Below are positions 36,161 through 46,023 of a stretch of 64,000 nucleotides of DNA, in pieces; position 1 is the first letter of the stretch; every line of letters starts with the position of its first letter. The position numbers and the translations under genes were made by a program. Origin of the DNA: Blautia_A aquisgranensis (GTDB lineage Bacteria > Bacillota > Clostridia > Lachnospirales > Lachnospiraceae); NCBI RefSeq assembly GCF_040096615.1, contig NZ_JBBMEJ010000008.1:1-64000 (forward strand), written 5' to 3'. The notes under the pieces were generated by a model. The model worked only from the letters and a program-made list of their open reading frames with translations, did not search any database and was not told the origin of the DNA.

Positions 36161-36206
36161 AAAAACAGAAGAAACAGATTGTAACATCTGTTTCTTCTGT
36201 TTTTTC
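36161..36206 (+). terminator. Terminator of trkAH
   Basis: Arms AAAAACAGAAGAAACAGAT (36161-36179) and its complement (36186-36205) with a run of T. It is near-perfect and ends 50-100 bp after trkH. Confidence 0.88.
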
Positions 36207-36358
36207 TTTTTGCGTCATTTTCTGCTATATTCGCGTCATAATTCACACTCTTTCACATTTTCTTCAAATGTTATTCACATTTTTTTCACATTTATGCTGT
36301 ATATTATTAGCCATAGAAGGCGATGAGCTTTCTATAAATATTTTTCTTTTTCATACGC

Positions 36359-36378
36359 GCCGGTACGAAAGTACCGGC
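36359..36378 (-). terminator. Hairpin after the radical SAM gene
   Basis: A perfect eight-bp stem GCCGGTAC/GTACCGGC with a GAAA (plus) or TTTC (minus) loop, ten bases beyond the stop. No U-run follows, so it is at best a weak terminator or an mRNA 3' stabiliser. Confidence 0.35.
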
Positions 36379-36388
36379 CTCCTTCCAT

Positions 36389-37333
36389 TTATGGAGTATT
36401 TTTTTCCACACCTTCATAATCGAACTCCGGAATGAAACTCTCCGAAGCAGTTTCCCCTTCCTGGATAAATCCATTCTGAATTCCCATTTCCACAGCAGCA
36501 TCCAGAACCTTTTCATATTCTCTTTTTATCACCTTCCGGTTTAATTCTTTATATTTCTCGAGTATCCGGACAGGTGTATACTGATTCATAATGCTGATGT
36601 AAATATCATTTCCGTAGGTTTCATGAAGATATTTCAGCACTTTCAGCGAATTTCTGGTATGCCCCGGAAGGATCAGATGTCGGACTATCGTTCCCTTTCG
36701 GATATATCCCTCTTCATCAAATTCACATTTTCCTGTCTGGCGTACCATTTCTTCTATCGCTTTTCCGGCAGTCTCCGGATAATCCTCAGCATGAGAAAAC
36801 TTTTGTGCCAGCTCTGCTTCCATATATTTCATATCCGGAAGATATACATCCACGTATCCTTCCAGAAGTTTCAAAGTTTCCACTTTTTCATATCCGCTGG
36901 AATTGTAGACTACCGGCAGAACCATGCCTTTTTCCCTGGAAAGTTCAAGAGCCCGGATGATCTGTGGTACATAATGCGCTCCTGTTACCAGATTGATATT
37001 AGCTGCACCTTTTTCCTGAAGTTCCAGAAATATCTCACTGAGCCGTTCCACACTCACCGGAAGTCCTCTGCTTCCAATCGCTATATCATGATTCTGGCAA
37101 AAACAGCAGCGCAGTCCACAACCGGAAAAGAATACCGCACCCGAGCCTTTTTTTCCGGAAATGCAGGGTTCCTCCCACATATGAAGGGCTGCTCGCGCAA
37201 TATAAATCCTTTCCTCCATACCGCAAAAGCCTTTTTTTCCAGTGCTGCGGTCGATGCCGCAGTTTCTCGGACACAAACTGCAGGCTGACAGTAATTTTTT
37301 TGTAATTTCTGTATCACTCATTCCGTCGTTCAC
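36389..37333 (-). CDS. Radical SAM protein, pyruvate formate-lyase activase-like
   Basis: The 314-residue protein has an N-terminal four-Cys block (CSLCPRNCGIDRSTGKKGFCG) and the radical SAM motif CGLRCCFC (Cys-x3-Cys-x2-Cys), followed by VVYNSSGYEK and PDMKYME. It belongs to the PflA-like/AmrS-type group of predicted glycyl-radical activases or carbon-modifying enzymes. AGGAG seven bases before a GTG at 37333 makes that the likely start; ATG 37321 has no SD. No glycyl-radical enzyme is adjacent, so the target is unknown. Confidence 0.85.
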   Translation of the reverse strand: MNDGMSDTEITKKLLSACSLCPRNCGIDRSTGKKGFCGMEERIYIARAALHMWEEPCISGKKGSGAVFFSGCGLRCCFCQNHDIAIGSRGLPVSVERLSEIFLELQEKGAANINLVTGAHYVPQIIRALELSREKGMVLPVVYNSSGYEKVETLKLLEGYVDVYLPDMKYMEAELAQKFSHAEDYPETAGKAIEEMVRQTGKCEFDEEGYIRKGTIVRHLILPGHTRNSLKVLKYLHETYGNDIYISIMNQYTPVRILEKYKELNRKVIKREYEKVLDAAVEMGIQNGFIQEGETASESFIPEFDYEGVEKNTP

Positions 37334-37551
37334 GTTCCATCTCCTGTTATTTCTTATTCTGTCTGGCATCACTGCCCCCAGACTGAACTCTTTTTTCTGT
37401 TTTTATTTTATCATATTATATATATCGTTCACAAGACACCCTGCATTATATGCTTCATAACAATCATCAGACTGGTTCCTGCTCACTTGCACCGGTAACG
37501 CACAGTTTACACTCTCTGCTGTATATAGTACAATAAAATTATCGGAATTTC

Positions 37552-37592
37552 ATGAAATCTTAAGACTTTTCCCCCTTTCGTCTTAATTTCAT
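37552..37592 (+). promoter_or_regulatory. Inverted repeat, candidate operator of the two-component operon
   Basis: Arms ATGAAAT(CT)TAAGAC (37552-37566) and GTCTTAATTTCAT (37580-37592) are complementary apart from a two-base bulge, separated by 13 pyrimidines. A -10-like TATTCT at 37598-37603 has no -35 box; the repeat covers that position. This fits autoregulation by the response regulator next to it. It is an inference. Confidence 0.5.
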
Positions 37593-37628
37593 CCTGCTAT
37601 TCTATTACCATCAGGGAGGTACAAAAAA

Positions 37629-38330
37629 GTGGCTGATATACTTGTTTGCGATGACGACAAAGCCATCGTGGAAGCAATCGAAATCTATCTTACACAGGAA
37701 GGCTATCACATTCTGAAAGCCTATGACGGGCAGGAGGCTCTGGATATTCTGAATACCCAAAACGTAGATCTTCTCATCATCGATGTGATGATGCCCCGTC
37801 TCGACGGAATCCGTGCAACCGTAAAGATCCGCGAGAGCAATCCTCTGCCAATCATCATCCTGTCTGCAAAATCCGAGGACACAGACAAGATTCTCGGGCT
37901 CAACATCGGTGCCGATGATTACATCACCAAACCGTTTAATCCACTGGAGCTGATCGCCCGGGTAAAATCCCAGCTCCGCCGTTATACACAGCTTGGCGCG
38001 GCAGCTCCGGTTACATCTGAACATGTCTACACCATCGGCGGTCTTACTGTCGATGATGATAAAAAAGAAGTTCTGGTAGACGGAGAACCGGTCCGCATGA
38101 CACCCATCGAATACAACATTCTCCTTCTTCTCATAAAAAATCCGGGGCATGTTTTTTCTACCACACAGATCTACGAAAGTATCTGGAATGAAGATGCACT
38201 GGCTGCTGACAATACCGTGGCCGTCCATGTACGCCATATACGCGAAAAGATCGAGATCAATCCCAGAGAACCCCGTTATCTCAAAGTTGTCTGGGGACTT
38301 GGCTATAAAATCGAAAAACTCAACCGGTAA
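37629..38330 (+). CDS. OmpR/PhoB-family response regulator
   Basis: The 233-residue regulator has a receiver domain (acidic pair in VCDDDKA, phosphoacceptor Asp52 in LLIIDVMMPRLDG, Thr/Ser in ILSAKS, Lys in YITKPFNP) and a C-terminal winged helix with PVRMTPIEYNILLLLIKNPG and VAVHVRHIREKIE. The start is GTG, with GGGAGG upstream. The histidine kinase follows after 51 bp. It resembles VanR-type regulators, but the regulon is unknown. Confidence 0.93.
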   Translation: MADILVCDDDKAIVEAIEIYLTQEGYHILKAYDGQEALDILNTQNVDLLIIDVMMPRLDGIRATVKIRESNPLPIIILSAKSEDTDKILGLNIGADDYITKPFNPLELIARVKSQLRRYTQLGAAAPVTSEHVYTIGGLTVDDDKKEVLVDGEPVRMTPIEYNILLLLIKNPGHVFSTTQIYESIWNEDALAADNTVAVHVRHIREKIEINPREPRYLKVVWGLGYKIEKLNR

Positions 38331-38381
38331 GCCTTCACCTTAACCGGTTCATGAAGTCTTTGACTTCAGAAAGGGGAACCT

Positions 38382-41000
38382 ATGAATACAAACAAACCTG
38401 CACAGGCAAAAAATACTTTTTCAAAAACTATTGCCCTTATCCTCGGTCTTATCCTGCCGCTGAGCCTGTTTTTCTCAGCAGTTCTTATGATCACCGCCGG
38501 AATTCGTATGGATTTTATCGACGATCTGAAAACAAAGGATTATTTTCAGTCCCATACTTTTTCCAGCGATTTTTACTCCACCGCTTCTGATATCTTACAG
38601 GGCATTTCTGCCAGAGAAATTCTGGATCGTGCTGACGAAAACACTTATATTGATCTTGGCGAGCTTTACAACGAAACATCTCTTTCCTTTAAAAACACTA
38701 CCGGGCTTGCTTATTCCATCAAAGATCTCCAGGATTTCAGCAAGCAGGACATCGTCTCCGATGATGACTGGATCGTACTGAATCTGACCACTCCGGAAAA
38801 TGACACAAAATATATGTACTATTCTGATTTTGTAAAAGCTATAGAGGATGGAAGTCTGAAACTCAATCCGGTTTCCGACATGCTGAAAGCGGAAGACATT
38901 TCCCAGAGTGACTGGGAGCAGCGGATTCTGAACAGCCTGAAAGCGCAGTATGCTGCAGACGGAATCCGTTCCCAGGAACCCTTGAAGAGCATCACAGACC
39001 AGAATGGCAACGTTGTTTATACGGATGTCTCAGACAACCTTGATGTTCCGATCTGGAAGATTCCCTGTGCACCGGATGGCTATGACAGTCTTCTTGACTA
39101 TATGAATTCTACTTCATCACGGACACGAAATTTCAAGGGATCTCTTTCTGATGCCTTTAATGAGCTGCAAGATGCCCTGTCATTGATTCCTCACTGGCAA
39201 TCTCGTTCTGACGTTCTAGACCAGTATAGCAAGGACAGCTCCAACATCCGCTACGCCTATGCGAACAATGCCCCCAAAACGCTTTACACGAATACGGATG
39301 CCACATATTTATCCGATCTTACAAAGATTCCTGGCTACACTGACAAAAATCCTTATGTGCAGATTCAGATCAATGACACAGACGGAACCAACACAGACAA
39401 TCAGGCTTGTAAAACCAGCCTGAAGTCTTCCCAGGGTATAAAAAACAGCGAATGGATCAGTCTGCTACGTTCCTCCACCTATGATGAGAACTGCAGCTTT
39501 CTGATCTGGATCGATGATACCAGCCTTCCCTTCAGTGATTCCATTCAGACGGCCAGGGACAACTTTAACCGCTACAGAACACTCTTCATCCCTGCTGCCG
39601 TAAGCTTTGCGATAAGCTTCCTGCTGCTGATCTTTGTCCTGGTATGGCTCACAGTCCATGCAGGCAGAAAAGATTCTGATGACGAACTGCACCTGAATGC
39701 TTTTGACCGGCTCTATACGGAAGCAGCTGCAGCACTTGTCTGCATTCCGGCCCTTGGTGTTCTGACCATTGGACTGAATCTCGGATATTCCACCTACAAT
39801 GACATTGGCGAAGCAGTCATTATCGGTGTAACTATTTTCCTTATCACAGCTCTGTTCTGGATTGGTTATTTAAGCCTGATCCGCAGGATCAAAGCTCACA
39901 CTCTATGGAAAAACAGTCTGCTTCGCAGATGCCTGAAGCTTCCCGGTATTCTCCTGAAAAAAGCTGAACATCTGCTTCTGTTCTTTTCCAGAAACACAAT
40001 CAGCCGTATCCGCATGATGCTTGCGCTTGGTCTCTTTCTGTTCCTGCAGTTCTTTTTCAGTGCTATGTCCTCGGAAACCAGCAGCGTTCTTCTGATACTG
40101 CTTCTTTTTATTCTTGATCTGGGTGCTTTTCTCTGGTTCTACCGGATGGCACTGGGGCGTGAGATTCTTCTTGACGGTCTGAAGCGGATCACAGATGGCG
40201 AGCTTTCCTACAAGATTCCGGAAGAAAAGCTTCAGGGCGATCAGAAGGAGATCGCTGAATATATCAACCGCATCGGCGACGGCCTGGATGCTGCCGTAGA
40301 AAAAAGTCTCAAGGATGAGCGCATGAAGACTGAGCTGATCACCAACGTCTCTCATGATCTGAAAACACCACTGACCTCAATCATCAATTACGTAGATCTT
40401 CTGAAACGAAAAAATTTCACAGATCCCGAGGTGATCAATTACCTTGAGATTCTGGATTCCAAGGCACACCGGCTGAAAAGTCTCACAGAGGATGTTGTAG
40501 AAGCCTCCAAGGCCAGCACCGGAAATCTTTCTCTTGAAATGGCAGATCTGAATCTTGTGGAAATGCTTTATCAGGTAATGGGCGAATTTGAAGAACGCCT
40601 TTCCGAACACCATCTGATGCTGATGACCCATTTTCCGGACACTCCAGCGATTATCTATGCAGACGGAAGACGAATGTGGCGGGTACTTGAGAATCTTTTT
40701 GGAAATATCCTGAAATATGCCATGGAAAACACCAGAGTCTATGCGGAAGTACTTGTCGATGACAGTACGGTAAACTTCACGCTGAAAAACATCTCTGCAC
40801 AGCCCTTGAACATACCGGCTGAAGAACTGACAGAACGCTTTATCCGAGGCGATGTTGCCCGAAATACCGAAGGCAGCGGGCTGGGGCTTTCTATCGCCAA
40901 AAGCCTGACACAACTTCAGGGTGGAAGCTTTGATCTTTACCTTGACGGCGATCTTTTCAAGGTCTGCCTGAAATTTCCTCTGAAAAAACCGCTGGCATAA
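38382..41000 (+). CDS. Sensor histidine kinase with multi-pass membrane region
   Basis: The 872-residue kinase has one N-terminal membrane helix, a large extracytoplasmic domain (about 40-400), then roughly five more helices between 405 and 592. The kinase core follows: H box NVSHDLKTPLTSIINYVDLL with His658, N box ENLFGNILKYAM, and G box GSGLGLSIAKS. The cluster of helices between sensor and kinase is unusual compared with the common two-helix layout. It pairs with the response regulator upstream. The signal is unknown; cell envelope state is a guess. Confidence 0.92.
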   Translation: MNTNKPAQAKNTFSKTIALILGLILPLSLFFSAVLMITAGIRMDFIDDLKTKDYFQSHTFSSDFYSTASDILQGISAREILDRADENTYIDLGELYNETSLSFKNTTGLAYSIKDLQDFSKQDIVSDDDWIVLNLTTPENDTKYMYYSDFVKAIEDGSLKLNPVSDMLKAEDISQSDWEQRILNSLKAQYAADGIRSQEPLKSITDQNGNVVYTDVSDNLDVPIWKIPCAPDGYDSLLDYMNSTSSRTRNFKGSLSDAFNELQDALSLIPHWQSRSDVLDQYSKDSSNIRYAYANNAPKTLYTNTDATYLSDLTKIPGYTDKNPYVQIQINDTDGTNTDNQACKTSLKSSQGIKNSEWISLLRSSTYDENCSFLIWIDDTSLPFSDSIQTARDNFNRYRTLFIPAAVSFAISFLLLIFVLVWLTVHAGRKDSDDELHLNAFDRLYTEAAAALVCIPALGVLTIGLNLGYSTYNDIGEAVIIGVTIFLITALFWIGYLSLIRRIKAHTLWKNSLLRRCLKLPGILLKKAEHLLLFFSRNTISRIRMMLALGLFLFLQFFFSAMSSETSSVLLILLLFILDLGAFLWFYRMALGREILLDGLKRITDGELSYKIPEEKLQGDQKEIAEYINRIGDGLDAAVEKSLKDERMKTELITNVSHDLKTPLTSIINYVDLLKRKNFTDPEVINYLEILDSKAHRLKSLTEDVVEASKASTGNLSLEMADLNLVEMLYQVMGEFEERLSEHHLMLMTHFPDTPAIIYADGRRMWRVLENLFGNILKYAMENTRVYAEVLVDDSTVNFTLKNISAQPLNIPAEELTERFIRGDVARNTEGSGLGLSIAKSLTQLQGGSFDLYLDGDLFKVCLKFPLKKPLA

Positions 41001-41012
41001 TACACTCATGAT

Positions 41013-41065
41013 AAATACAGAAACAGCAGCTGAATTCATAACCCAGCTGCTGTTTCTGTATTTTT
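41013..41065. terminator. Bidirectional terminator between kinase and dCMP deaminase
   Basis: Twenty-bp arms AAATACAGAAACAGCAGCTG (41013-41032) and its complement (41044-41063) enclose 11 bases; T or A runs lie on both sides. It serves the two convergent operons. Confidence 0.9.
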
Positions 41066-41089
41066 ACCTTATTTATTGTTCCGGTCTTC

Positions 41090-41584
41090 TCACACCTTAA
41101 TCGTAATCTCTCTGTCCGTACGATTATACTTATAATACCGTACCCCTGCTGCATCCAGCATTTTCTTGGACGCGATCACAGACGGAGTATCTGCATACTT
41201 GTCACAGTCGTAAACGATCGTCTTGATCCCTGCCTGAATAATAGCCTTCGCACATTCATTACATGGAAACAGTGATACATAGAGCTTGGCTCCTTCCAGG
41301 CTTCCGCCTCTGTAATTAAGAATGGCGTTAAGCTCACTGTGTGTCACATAAAGATATTTGGTATCCAGCGGATCTCCCTCTCTTCCCCAGGGAAATTCAT
41401 CATCAGAGCATCCCTTGGGAAATCCATTATATCCCATGGACAATATCTTGTTATCTTCGCTTACGATACAGGCTCCCACCTGAGAATGGGGATCCTTGGA
41501 ACGCATGCCGGAGAGCATGGCCACTCCCATGAAATACTCATCCCAGGAAAGATATCCCTGTCGTTTCTGCCCTTTTTTATCCAT
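41090..41584 (-). CDS. comEB: Deoxycytidylate (dCMP) deaminase
   Basis: The 164-residue zinc enzyme turns dCMP into dUMP for thymidylate synthesis. The catalytic motif is HSELNAI (zinc His and catalytic Glu) with PCNECAKAII supplying two zinc Cys. It resembles ComEB, where the gene is linked to competence genes in Bacillus; here it is last in an operon with rpiB and tsaC. Length is standard. Confidence 0.94.
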   Translation of the reverse strand: MDKKGQKRQGYLSWDEYFMGVAMLSGMRSKDPHSQVGACIVSEDNKILSMGYNGFPKGCSDDEFPWGREGDPLDTKYLYVTHSELNAILNYRGGSLEGAKLYVSLFPCNECAKAIIQAGIKTIVYDCDKYADTPSVIASKKMLDAAGVRYYKYNRTDREITIKV

Positions 41585-41604
41585 AAAGCAGCCTCTTTTC
41601 TACT

Positions 41605-42033
41605 TTAGTCTTCGATCATATTGATTCTTCTGATATGTCGTTCCTCATTGGAAAATGGTGTATCCAGGAAAGTATCTACGATCTTCAGTGCAAGTCCAGG
41701 TCCTACCACACGACCTCCCATTGCCAGAATATTCGCATTATTATGAAGTCTTGTCGCCTCTGCTGTAAAGCAGTCTGTGCAAAGTGCGGCACGGATTCCC
41801 TTGAATTTATTTGCTGTGATGGAAATTCCGATTCCTGTTCCACAGATCAGGATTCCCTTCTCACATTCTCCACTCTGGATAGCCTGTGCAACTTTTTTTC
41901 CGTATACCGGATAATCTACGGATTCTGTTCCGTTACATCCAAAATCCTTATATTCCAGACCTCTCTTTTCAAGATGAGCCTTAACCTCCTGCATCAGCTC
42001 ATATCCACCGTGATCACATCCCAGTGCTATCAT
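41605..42033 (-). CDS. rpiB: Ribose-5-phosphate isomerase B
   Basis: The 142-residue enzyme interconverts ribulose-5-P and ribose-5-P. It shows IALGCDHGGYELM at the start and the active-site stretch GILICGTGIGISITANKFKG with ALCTD. Ending with the usual DTFLDTPF and ERHIRRI segment. The ATG at 42033 has AGGAGG upstream; an earlier in-frame ATG lies before that SD. Confidence 0.96.
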   Translation of the reverse strand: MIALGCDHGGYELMQEVKAHLEKRGLEYKDFGCNGTESVDYPVYGKKVAQAIQSGECEKGILICGTGIGISITANKFKGIRAALCTDCFTAEATRLHNNANILAMGGRVVGPGLALKIVDTFLDTPFSNEERHIRRINMIED

Positions 42034-42046
42034 TTTCTTTTTCCTC

Positions 42047-43096
42047 CTATACATGAATAATTTTATGACCAGCCGCTTTCAATAAGCGGTTCATGATCGC
42101 CTGTCCCATTTTCGGTGTAAAAAATGCCTCTGAGTAAATGGCACTTACATTACAGCTGTCAAAATCACGCAACACCTCATAAAGATGATGCGCGATCGTC
42201 TCCTCCCTGTCACGACTTCCGATGCTCTTTATGATTCCATTTGAATAACAGTCCCTGGTTTCATCCGTTGCAATGATTCCGACTGTCTCTCCATTCTCCC
42301 TGGCTTCCTTCGCTCTTTTTTCAATCTCCGCAATCACAAGCTCTGTAGGGCCCTCAACAACCGCCAGATCCGCTTTCGGCGCATAATGGCGGTATTTCAT
42401 TCCGGGTGCCTTGGGATGTATTTTACTGTCCGGCTTGATCAGTCCTTTATCCATCCGTACATCGCCCAATGTTTCCTGAAGCATTTCCAGGGAAATATAT
42501 CCTGGTCTTAAGACCACTGGAACATCTTCTGTAAAGTCTACGATCGTAGATTCCAGACCAATATTCACCTGGCCGCCATCAATGATCATGTCAATGGCAT
42601 CTCCCAGATCCTCTGCAACATGCTGCGCTGTAGTCGGACTCGGTCTCCCTGATGTATTGGCACTTGGTGCTGCCACATAACCTCCTGCTGCAAGGATCAG
42701 CTCCTGGGCGATCCTGTCACTTGGAAAACGTACTGCAACACTGTCAAGTCCTCCTGTCGTTTCCTTCGGTACAATATCTGCCTTCGGAAGGATCATGGTC
42801 AGCGGACCCGGCCAGTATTTATTCGCAAGGATCCTTGCCTTCTCCGGAACCTCCGTAACGATCCTGTCCAGATCACGGATATCTGCAATATGTATGATCA
42901 GCGGATTATCCGACGGTCTTCCCTTCGCCGCATAGATCTTCATAGATGCCTTCGGATCCAGTGCATTGCCTCCAAGACCATATACTGTCTCTGTAGGGAA
43001 CGCCACAAGCCCTCCGTTCTTCAGGATCTCCCCTCCTCTTCGGATTGCCTCCTCATCAATATGTTCCGCTGTCATTACTGCTATTTCTGCTTTCAT
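42047..43096 (-). CDS. tsaC: Threonylcarbamoyl-AMP synthase, Sua5 type
   Basis: The 349-residue enzyme makes threonylcarbamoyl-AMP for the t6A modification of ANN-decoding tRNAs. The N-terminal YrdC domain has GLVAFPTETVYGLGGNA, KGRPSDNPLIIHI and APSANTSGRPSPT; the C-terminal Sua5 domain explains the longer length. ATG 43096 is favoured by TGAGG; ATG 43108 overlaps the upstream stop by one base but has no SD, so either is possible. Confidence 0.93.
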   Translation of the reverse strand: MKAEIAVMTAEHIDEEAIRRGGEILKNGGLVAFPTETVYGLGGNALDPKASMKIYAAKGRPSDNPLIIHIADIRDLDRIVTEVPEKARILANKYWPGPLTMILPKADIVPKETTGGLDSVAVRFPSDRIAQELILAAGGYVAAPSANTSGRPSPTTAQHVAEDLGDAIDMIIDGGQVNIGLESTIVDFTEDVPVVLRPGYISLEMLQETLGDVRMDKGLIKPDSKIHPKAPGMKYRHYAPKADLAVVEGPTELVIAEIEKRAKEARENGETVGIIATDETRDCYSNGIIKSIGSRDREETIAHHLYEVLRDFDSCNVSAIYSEAFFTPKMGQAIMNRLLKAAGHKIIHV

Positions 43097-43107
43097 CTTA
43101 CGCCTCA

Positions 43108-43689
43108 TTACTGTCTGATATAAATTCCCTGCTCTTCAATGAAATCTTCCAGATCCTGCAGTGCATCCTGTGCCCAGGTCTCTGACTTCTGAAAAGCCTC
43201 CGGGAAAAACATCTCTTTTACAATTTTTTTACCTGTTTCTGTCTTAAATATCTTCTCCGCACTCGTCTTTATATGCTCCTGATCAAGTCCATCCTCGAAA
43301 TAATTCACCAGGAAATCAGCCTCCACAAGAATCTGATAATCCAGTCCTTCAATATTCTTATATGTATGGTGATGTCCTACCAGATACTCCACTCTTCGGA
43401 TCACATTCTCCTGAAAGCCCAGTCGGGTCAGCATCTCACGTGCCGCTTCCGGGCCTTCCTGCTCCTGAGTCTTACCATCTGATCTTCCGTATTTCTCCAT
43501 ACCGATCTTGATCCCGATATCATGAACAAGTGCTGCCGCTTCCAGCGTATACAGCTGCTTCTCATCCAGACCTTCCGCCTGACCGATCAGCCTGGAAAAG
43601 CTGTGAACCTTTACAAAATGCTGAATATGCTTCGGATCATCCTGATAAAAATGAATCATTTCCATGTAAAGCCTGTCAATCCTGTTCAT
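43108..43689 (-). CDS. HD-domain phosphohydrolase
   Basis: The 193-residue protein has the HD fold: His in FVKVHSFSRL, the HD pair in AALVHDIGIKIG and later His residues in VGHHHTYKN. It likely hydrolyses a phosphate ester or nucleotide, but the substrate is unknown. It is the first gene of the tsaC-rpiB-dCMP deaminase operon, with GGAGG before the ATG. Confidence 0.85.
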   Translation of the reverse strand: MNRIDRLYMEMIHFYQDDPKHIQHFVKVHSFSRLIGQAEGLDEKQLYTLEAAALVHDIGIKIGMEKYGRSDGKTQEQEGPEAAREMLTRLGFQENVIRRVEYLVGHHHTYKNIEGLDYQILVEADFLVNYFEDGLDQEHIKTSAEKIFKTETGKKIVKEMFFPEAFQKSETWAQDALQDLEDFIEEQGIYIRQ

Positions 43690-43746
43690 CCTGTAATCCT
43701 CCCTCCGCTGTAATAGTTTTATTATAACGTCACTATGGAAAGCTTG

Positions 43747-46005
43747 TCAATCCTGCGCCACCTTCACAATATACGTTCCGGACATCTCATCTTCAAAAAC
43801 AATGCTTCCAAGACTCTGAAGCAAACTGTCATTCAGATTTGTACCGTACTTCTCCTGCTCCTGTCCACCTACAAATATATAAGAAATGTCATATCTCTTA
43901 ATAAGCTCTTTTACCGTTTCTTCATCTGCAGATGTATAGATCGTTTCTATATCTGCACTTTTTTCATTCAGATCCGGCACATCATTTCTCCAGAGCCATT
44001 CATGTACATACCAGCCAAGCACGGTAGGAAGTCCTGTTGACGCGGACACTCTCTCATATCCGGTATAACTGTCTCCATTGGCTTCAAGAACTACAGGTGA
44101 GCCCTCAATATTCTCTTTCAGCCAGCGGATCGCAGCTGCATCCTGCGGAAAATCAGTCTCCAGAAATGTGGTCGCATCCAGTCCCTTATACTGAGATGGA
44201 TTCCAGACTTCTCCAAACCAGGCATGAACCGCATTTCCGAAATATCCCACTGTCCAGATCAGCACAAAAAGTCCCACTCCTGAAAGAATTTTAAATATCT
44301 TCTGTCTGGAAACCACAATCAGCCTGTAGATACCATATCCCATGGTCATTCCAAAAAGAATATACGCCTGATATGTGAGCTTGAACATGGTATTTGCCCT
44401 GGCATTTCCGTTTTCGTAAATATCTCTTACATACACAAGCTCCGGTATCACAATAAGACCGATCGCACAAAGCCCCATGATCACTGCAAACAGATCCGGT
44501 ACAGAAATTGCCTCCATCAGCCTGTACAGGCTTTTCTTTTTCATGCCTTTCAGTTTCTCCATAAGAATGGATGCGATCAGAAGCACCGTAAGGATCACAG
44601 GAAGCCCCCACAAAATCAGAAGCTGATACCACAGCGTATGATGCTGTGCCAGTGCCACACCCTGTACCATAGTCTCGAATTTCAGTGTAAACGGAAGAAT
44701 CACCAGATAAGAAATTCCGATGATCTCAACCGCCTGCACGATCGTCACTGCCAGAACACGAACCACTTTTCCTTCAAAACGGATGATATTCGCAAACAGT
44801 ACAACTCCGCCTGTCACAACAAAATAGATCACAAAATCCCAGTAATTCGTCCACTGGAACATTCCCAGAAGCACAGCTGCCAGCAGAATATGCGGCATAA
44901 GAAGCTGTCTCAGCCAGAAATCCCTCAGATCCTGTTTTTCCGGTTCCGTTCCTCTGTTTCGTATCATTTTCATCCATGCATACAGAAGTCCCACCAGGAA
45001 GATCACAAACATGACATTTACCACATGTGCATGAAGATCACCCAGCACAAAGGAATAGCATGGGAACTCATGAATCGTCTTGTCGCTGTCATTGACCGGA
45101 TTATAGCCGATGTAACGTGTGGCATCCGGGAACCAGTAGCTCTCTGTCTCCTCTACTCCCTGTATTTTATGAATCAGAGGAATAACGCAGCGGTATACGA
45201 TATAGTGGACATTTCCCGCAATGGAAACAGCAATTCCAGCTGTCACGCCAGACAGAGATGGAAGATATTTCTTCTTTCCGCTCATGCGTCCGTATAACCG
45301 GTCTTTCGCCATCTGGCGAACCAGCGAAAACGGAAACACAAATGCAAAAGCCGCCACAAAGGTACGCATCAGATTATAGGTCACTTCCACCCTGCTTCCG
45401 GTCAGTTTCGTAAGAAATACTGCAAAATACTGACCACCGTAATAATAATTGATCGTTCCCTGCGAATACCACAGATCACGTGCCGGAAGGGTTTTACTTC
45501 GCATCATGGCTTCCATAAAGCCGTAGTCCATAAATTTCTCGGTTCCATATGCCTGCGGACGAAAACCTGCCAGATACGTCCACAGAAGAAAGATTCCAAA
45601 AAACAGCAGTTCTTCCCTTATGATCAGCTGCATTTTTCCGGCTGGATAGCATTCGATGCCTTTTTTCAGCTGTACATGAAACAGCACTGCACAGATGATC
45701 CCACACACAACCGAAACTCCTATGCAGACAGCTGTCGTAAACGGAAGAAGCTCCACAGCCACCAGAAACCATGTGAGAAATCCGGTCACAGCAATAGCAA
45801 ATACCTTGGAAAACAGCCATCCTTTATCCTCAAAACCTTCAAAAAGCCTTCCCGTCACAGGCATGGCTACCATTCCCATAAAAAGTGCCAGCAGCCACCA
45901 GGTCCAGAAAGTCCATACATCTCCTTTCAGAAGATATGCCGACAATCCAACCAGAACAAGGCCGACTATCATCTCCGGAAGTATTTCCCTGATTTTCATT
46001 TTCAT
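43747..46005 (-). CDS. DUF2298/YYY-type polytopic membrane protein, probable GT-C
   Basis: The 752-residue protein has about fifteen predicted membrane segments. An early loop carries MDYGFMEAMMRSKTLPARD and INYYYGGQYF, characteristic of the DUF2298 membrane family, thought to be GT-C-type lipid-linked glycosyltransferases. The extracytoplasmic C-terminus contains VKELIKRYDISYIFVGG. The same layout recurs in the gene at 46724-48712, so the two are paralogues. It is the last of a three-gene set with a GT2 enzyme (18-bp gap). The product is unknown. Confidence 0.8.
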   Translation of the reverse strand: MKMKIREILPEMIVGLVLVGLSAYLLKGDVWTFWTWWLLALFMGMVAMPVTGRLFEGFEDKGWLFSKVFAIAVTGFLTWFLVAVELLPFTTAVCIGVSVVCGIICAVLFHVQLKKGIECYPAGKMQLIIREELLFFGIFLLWTYLAGFRPQAYGTEKFMDYGFMEAMMRSKTLPARDLWYSQGTINYYYGGQYFAVFLTKLTGSRVEVTYNLMRTFVAAFAFVFPFSLVRQMAKDRLYGRMSGKKKYLPSLSGVTAGIAVSIAGNVHYIVYRCVIPLIHKIQGVEETESYWFPDATRYIGYNPVNDSDKTIHEFPCYSFVLGDLHAHVVNVMFVIFLVGLLYAWMKMIRNRGTEPEKQDLRDFWLRQLLMPHILLAAVLLGMFQWTNYWDFVIYFVVTGGVVLFANIIRFEGKVVRVLAVTIVQAVEIIGISYLVILPFTLKFETMVQGVALAQHHTLWYQLLILWGLPVILTVLLIASILMEKLKGMKKKSLYRLMEAISVPDLFAVIMGLCAIGLIVIPELVYVRDIYENGNARANTMFKLTYQAYILFGMTMGYGIYRLIVVSRQKIFKILSGVGLFVLIWTVGYFGNAVHAWFGEVWNPSQYKGLDATTFLETDFPQDAAAIRWLKENIEGSPVVLEANGDSYTGYERVSASTGLPTVLGWYVHEWLWRNDVPDLNEKSADIETIYTSADEETVKELIKRYDISYIFVGGQEQEKYGTNLNDSLLQSLGSIVFEDEMSGTYIVKVAQD

Positions 46006-46023
46006 CTGTCTGTTCCTCCTGTA

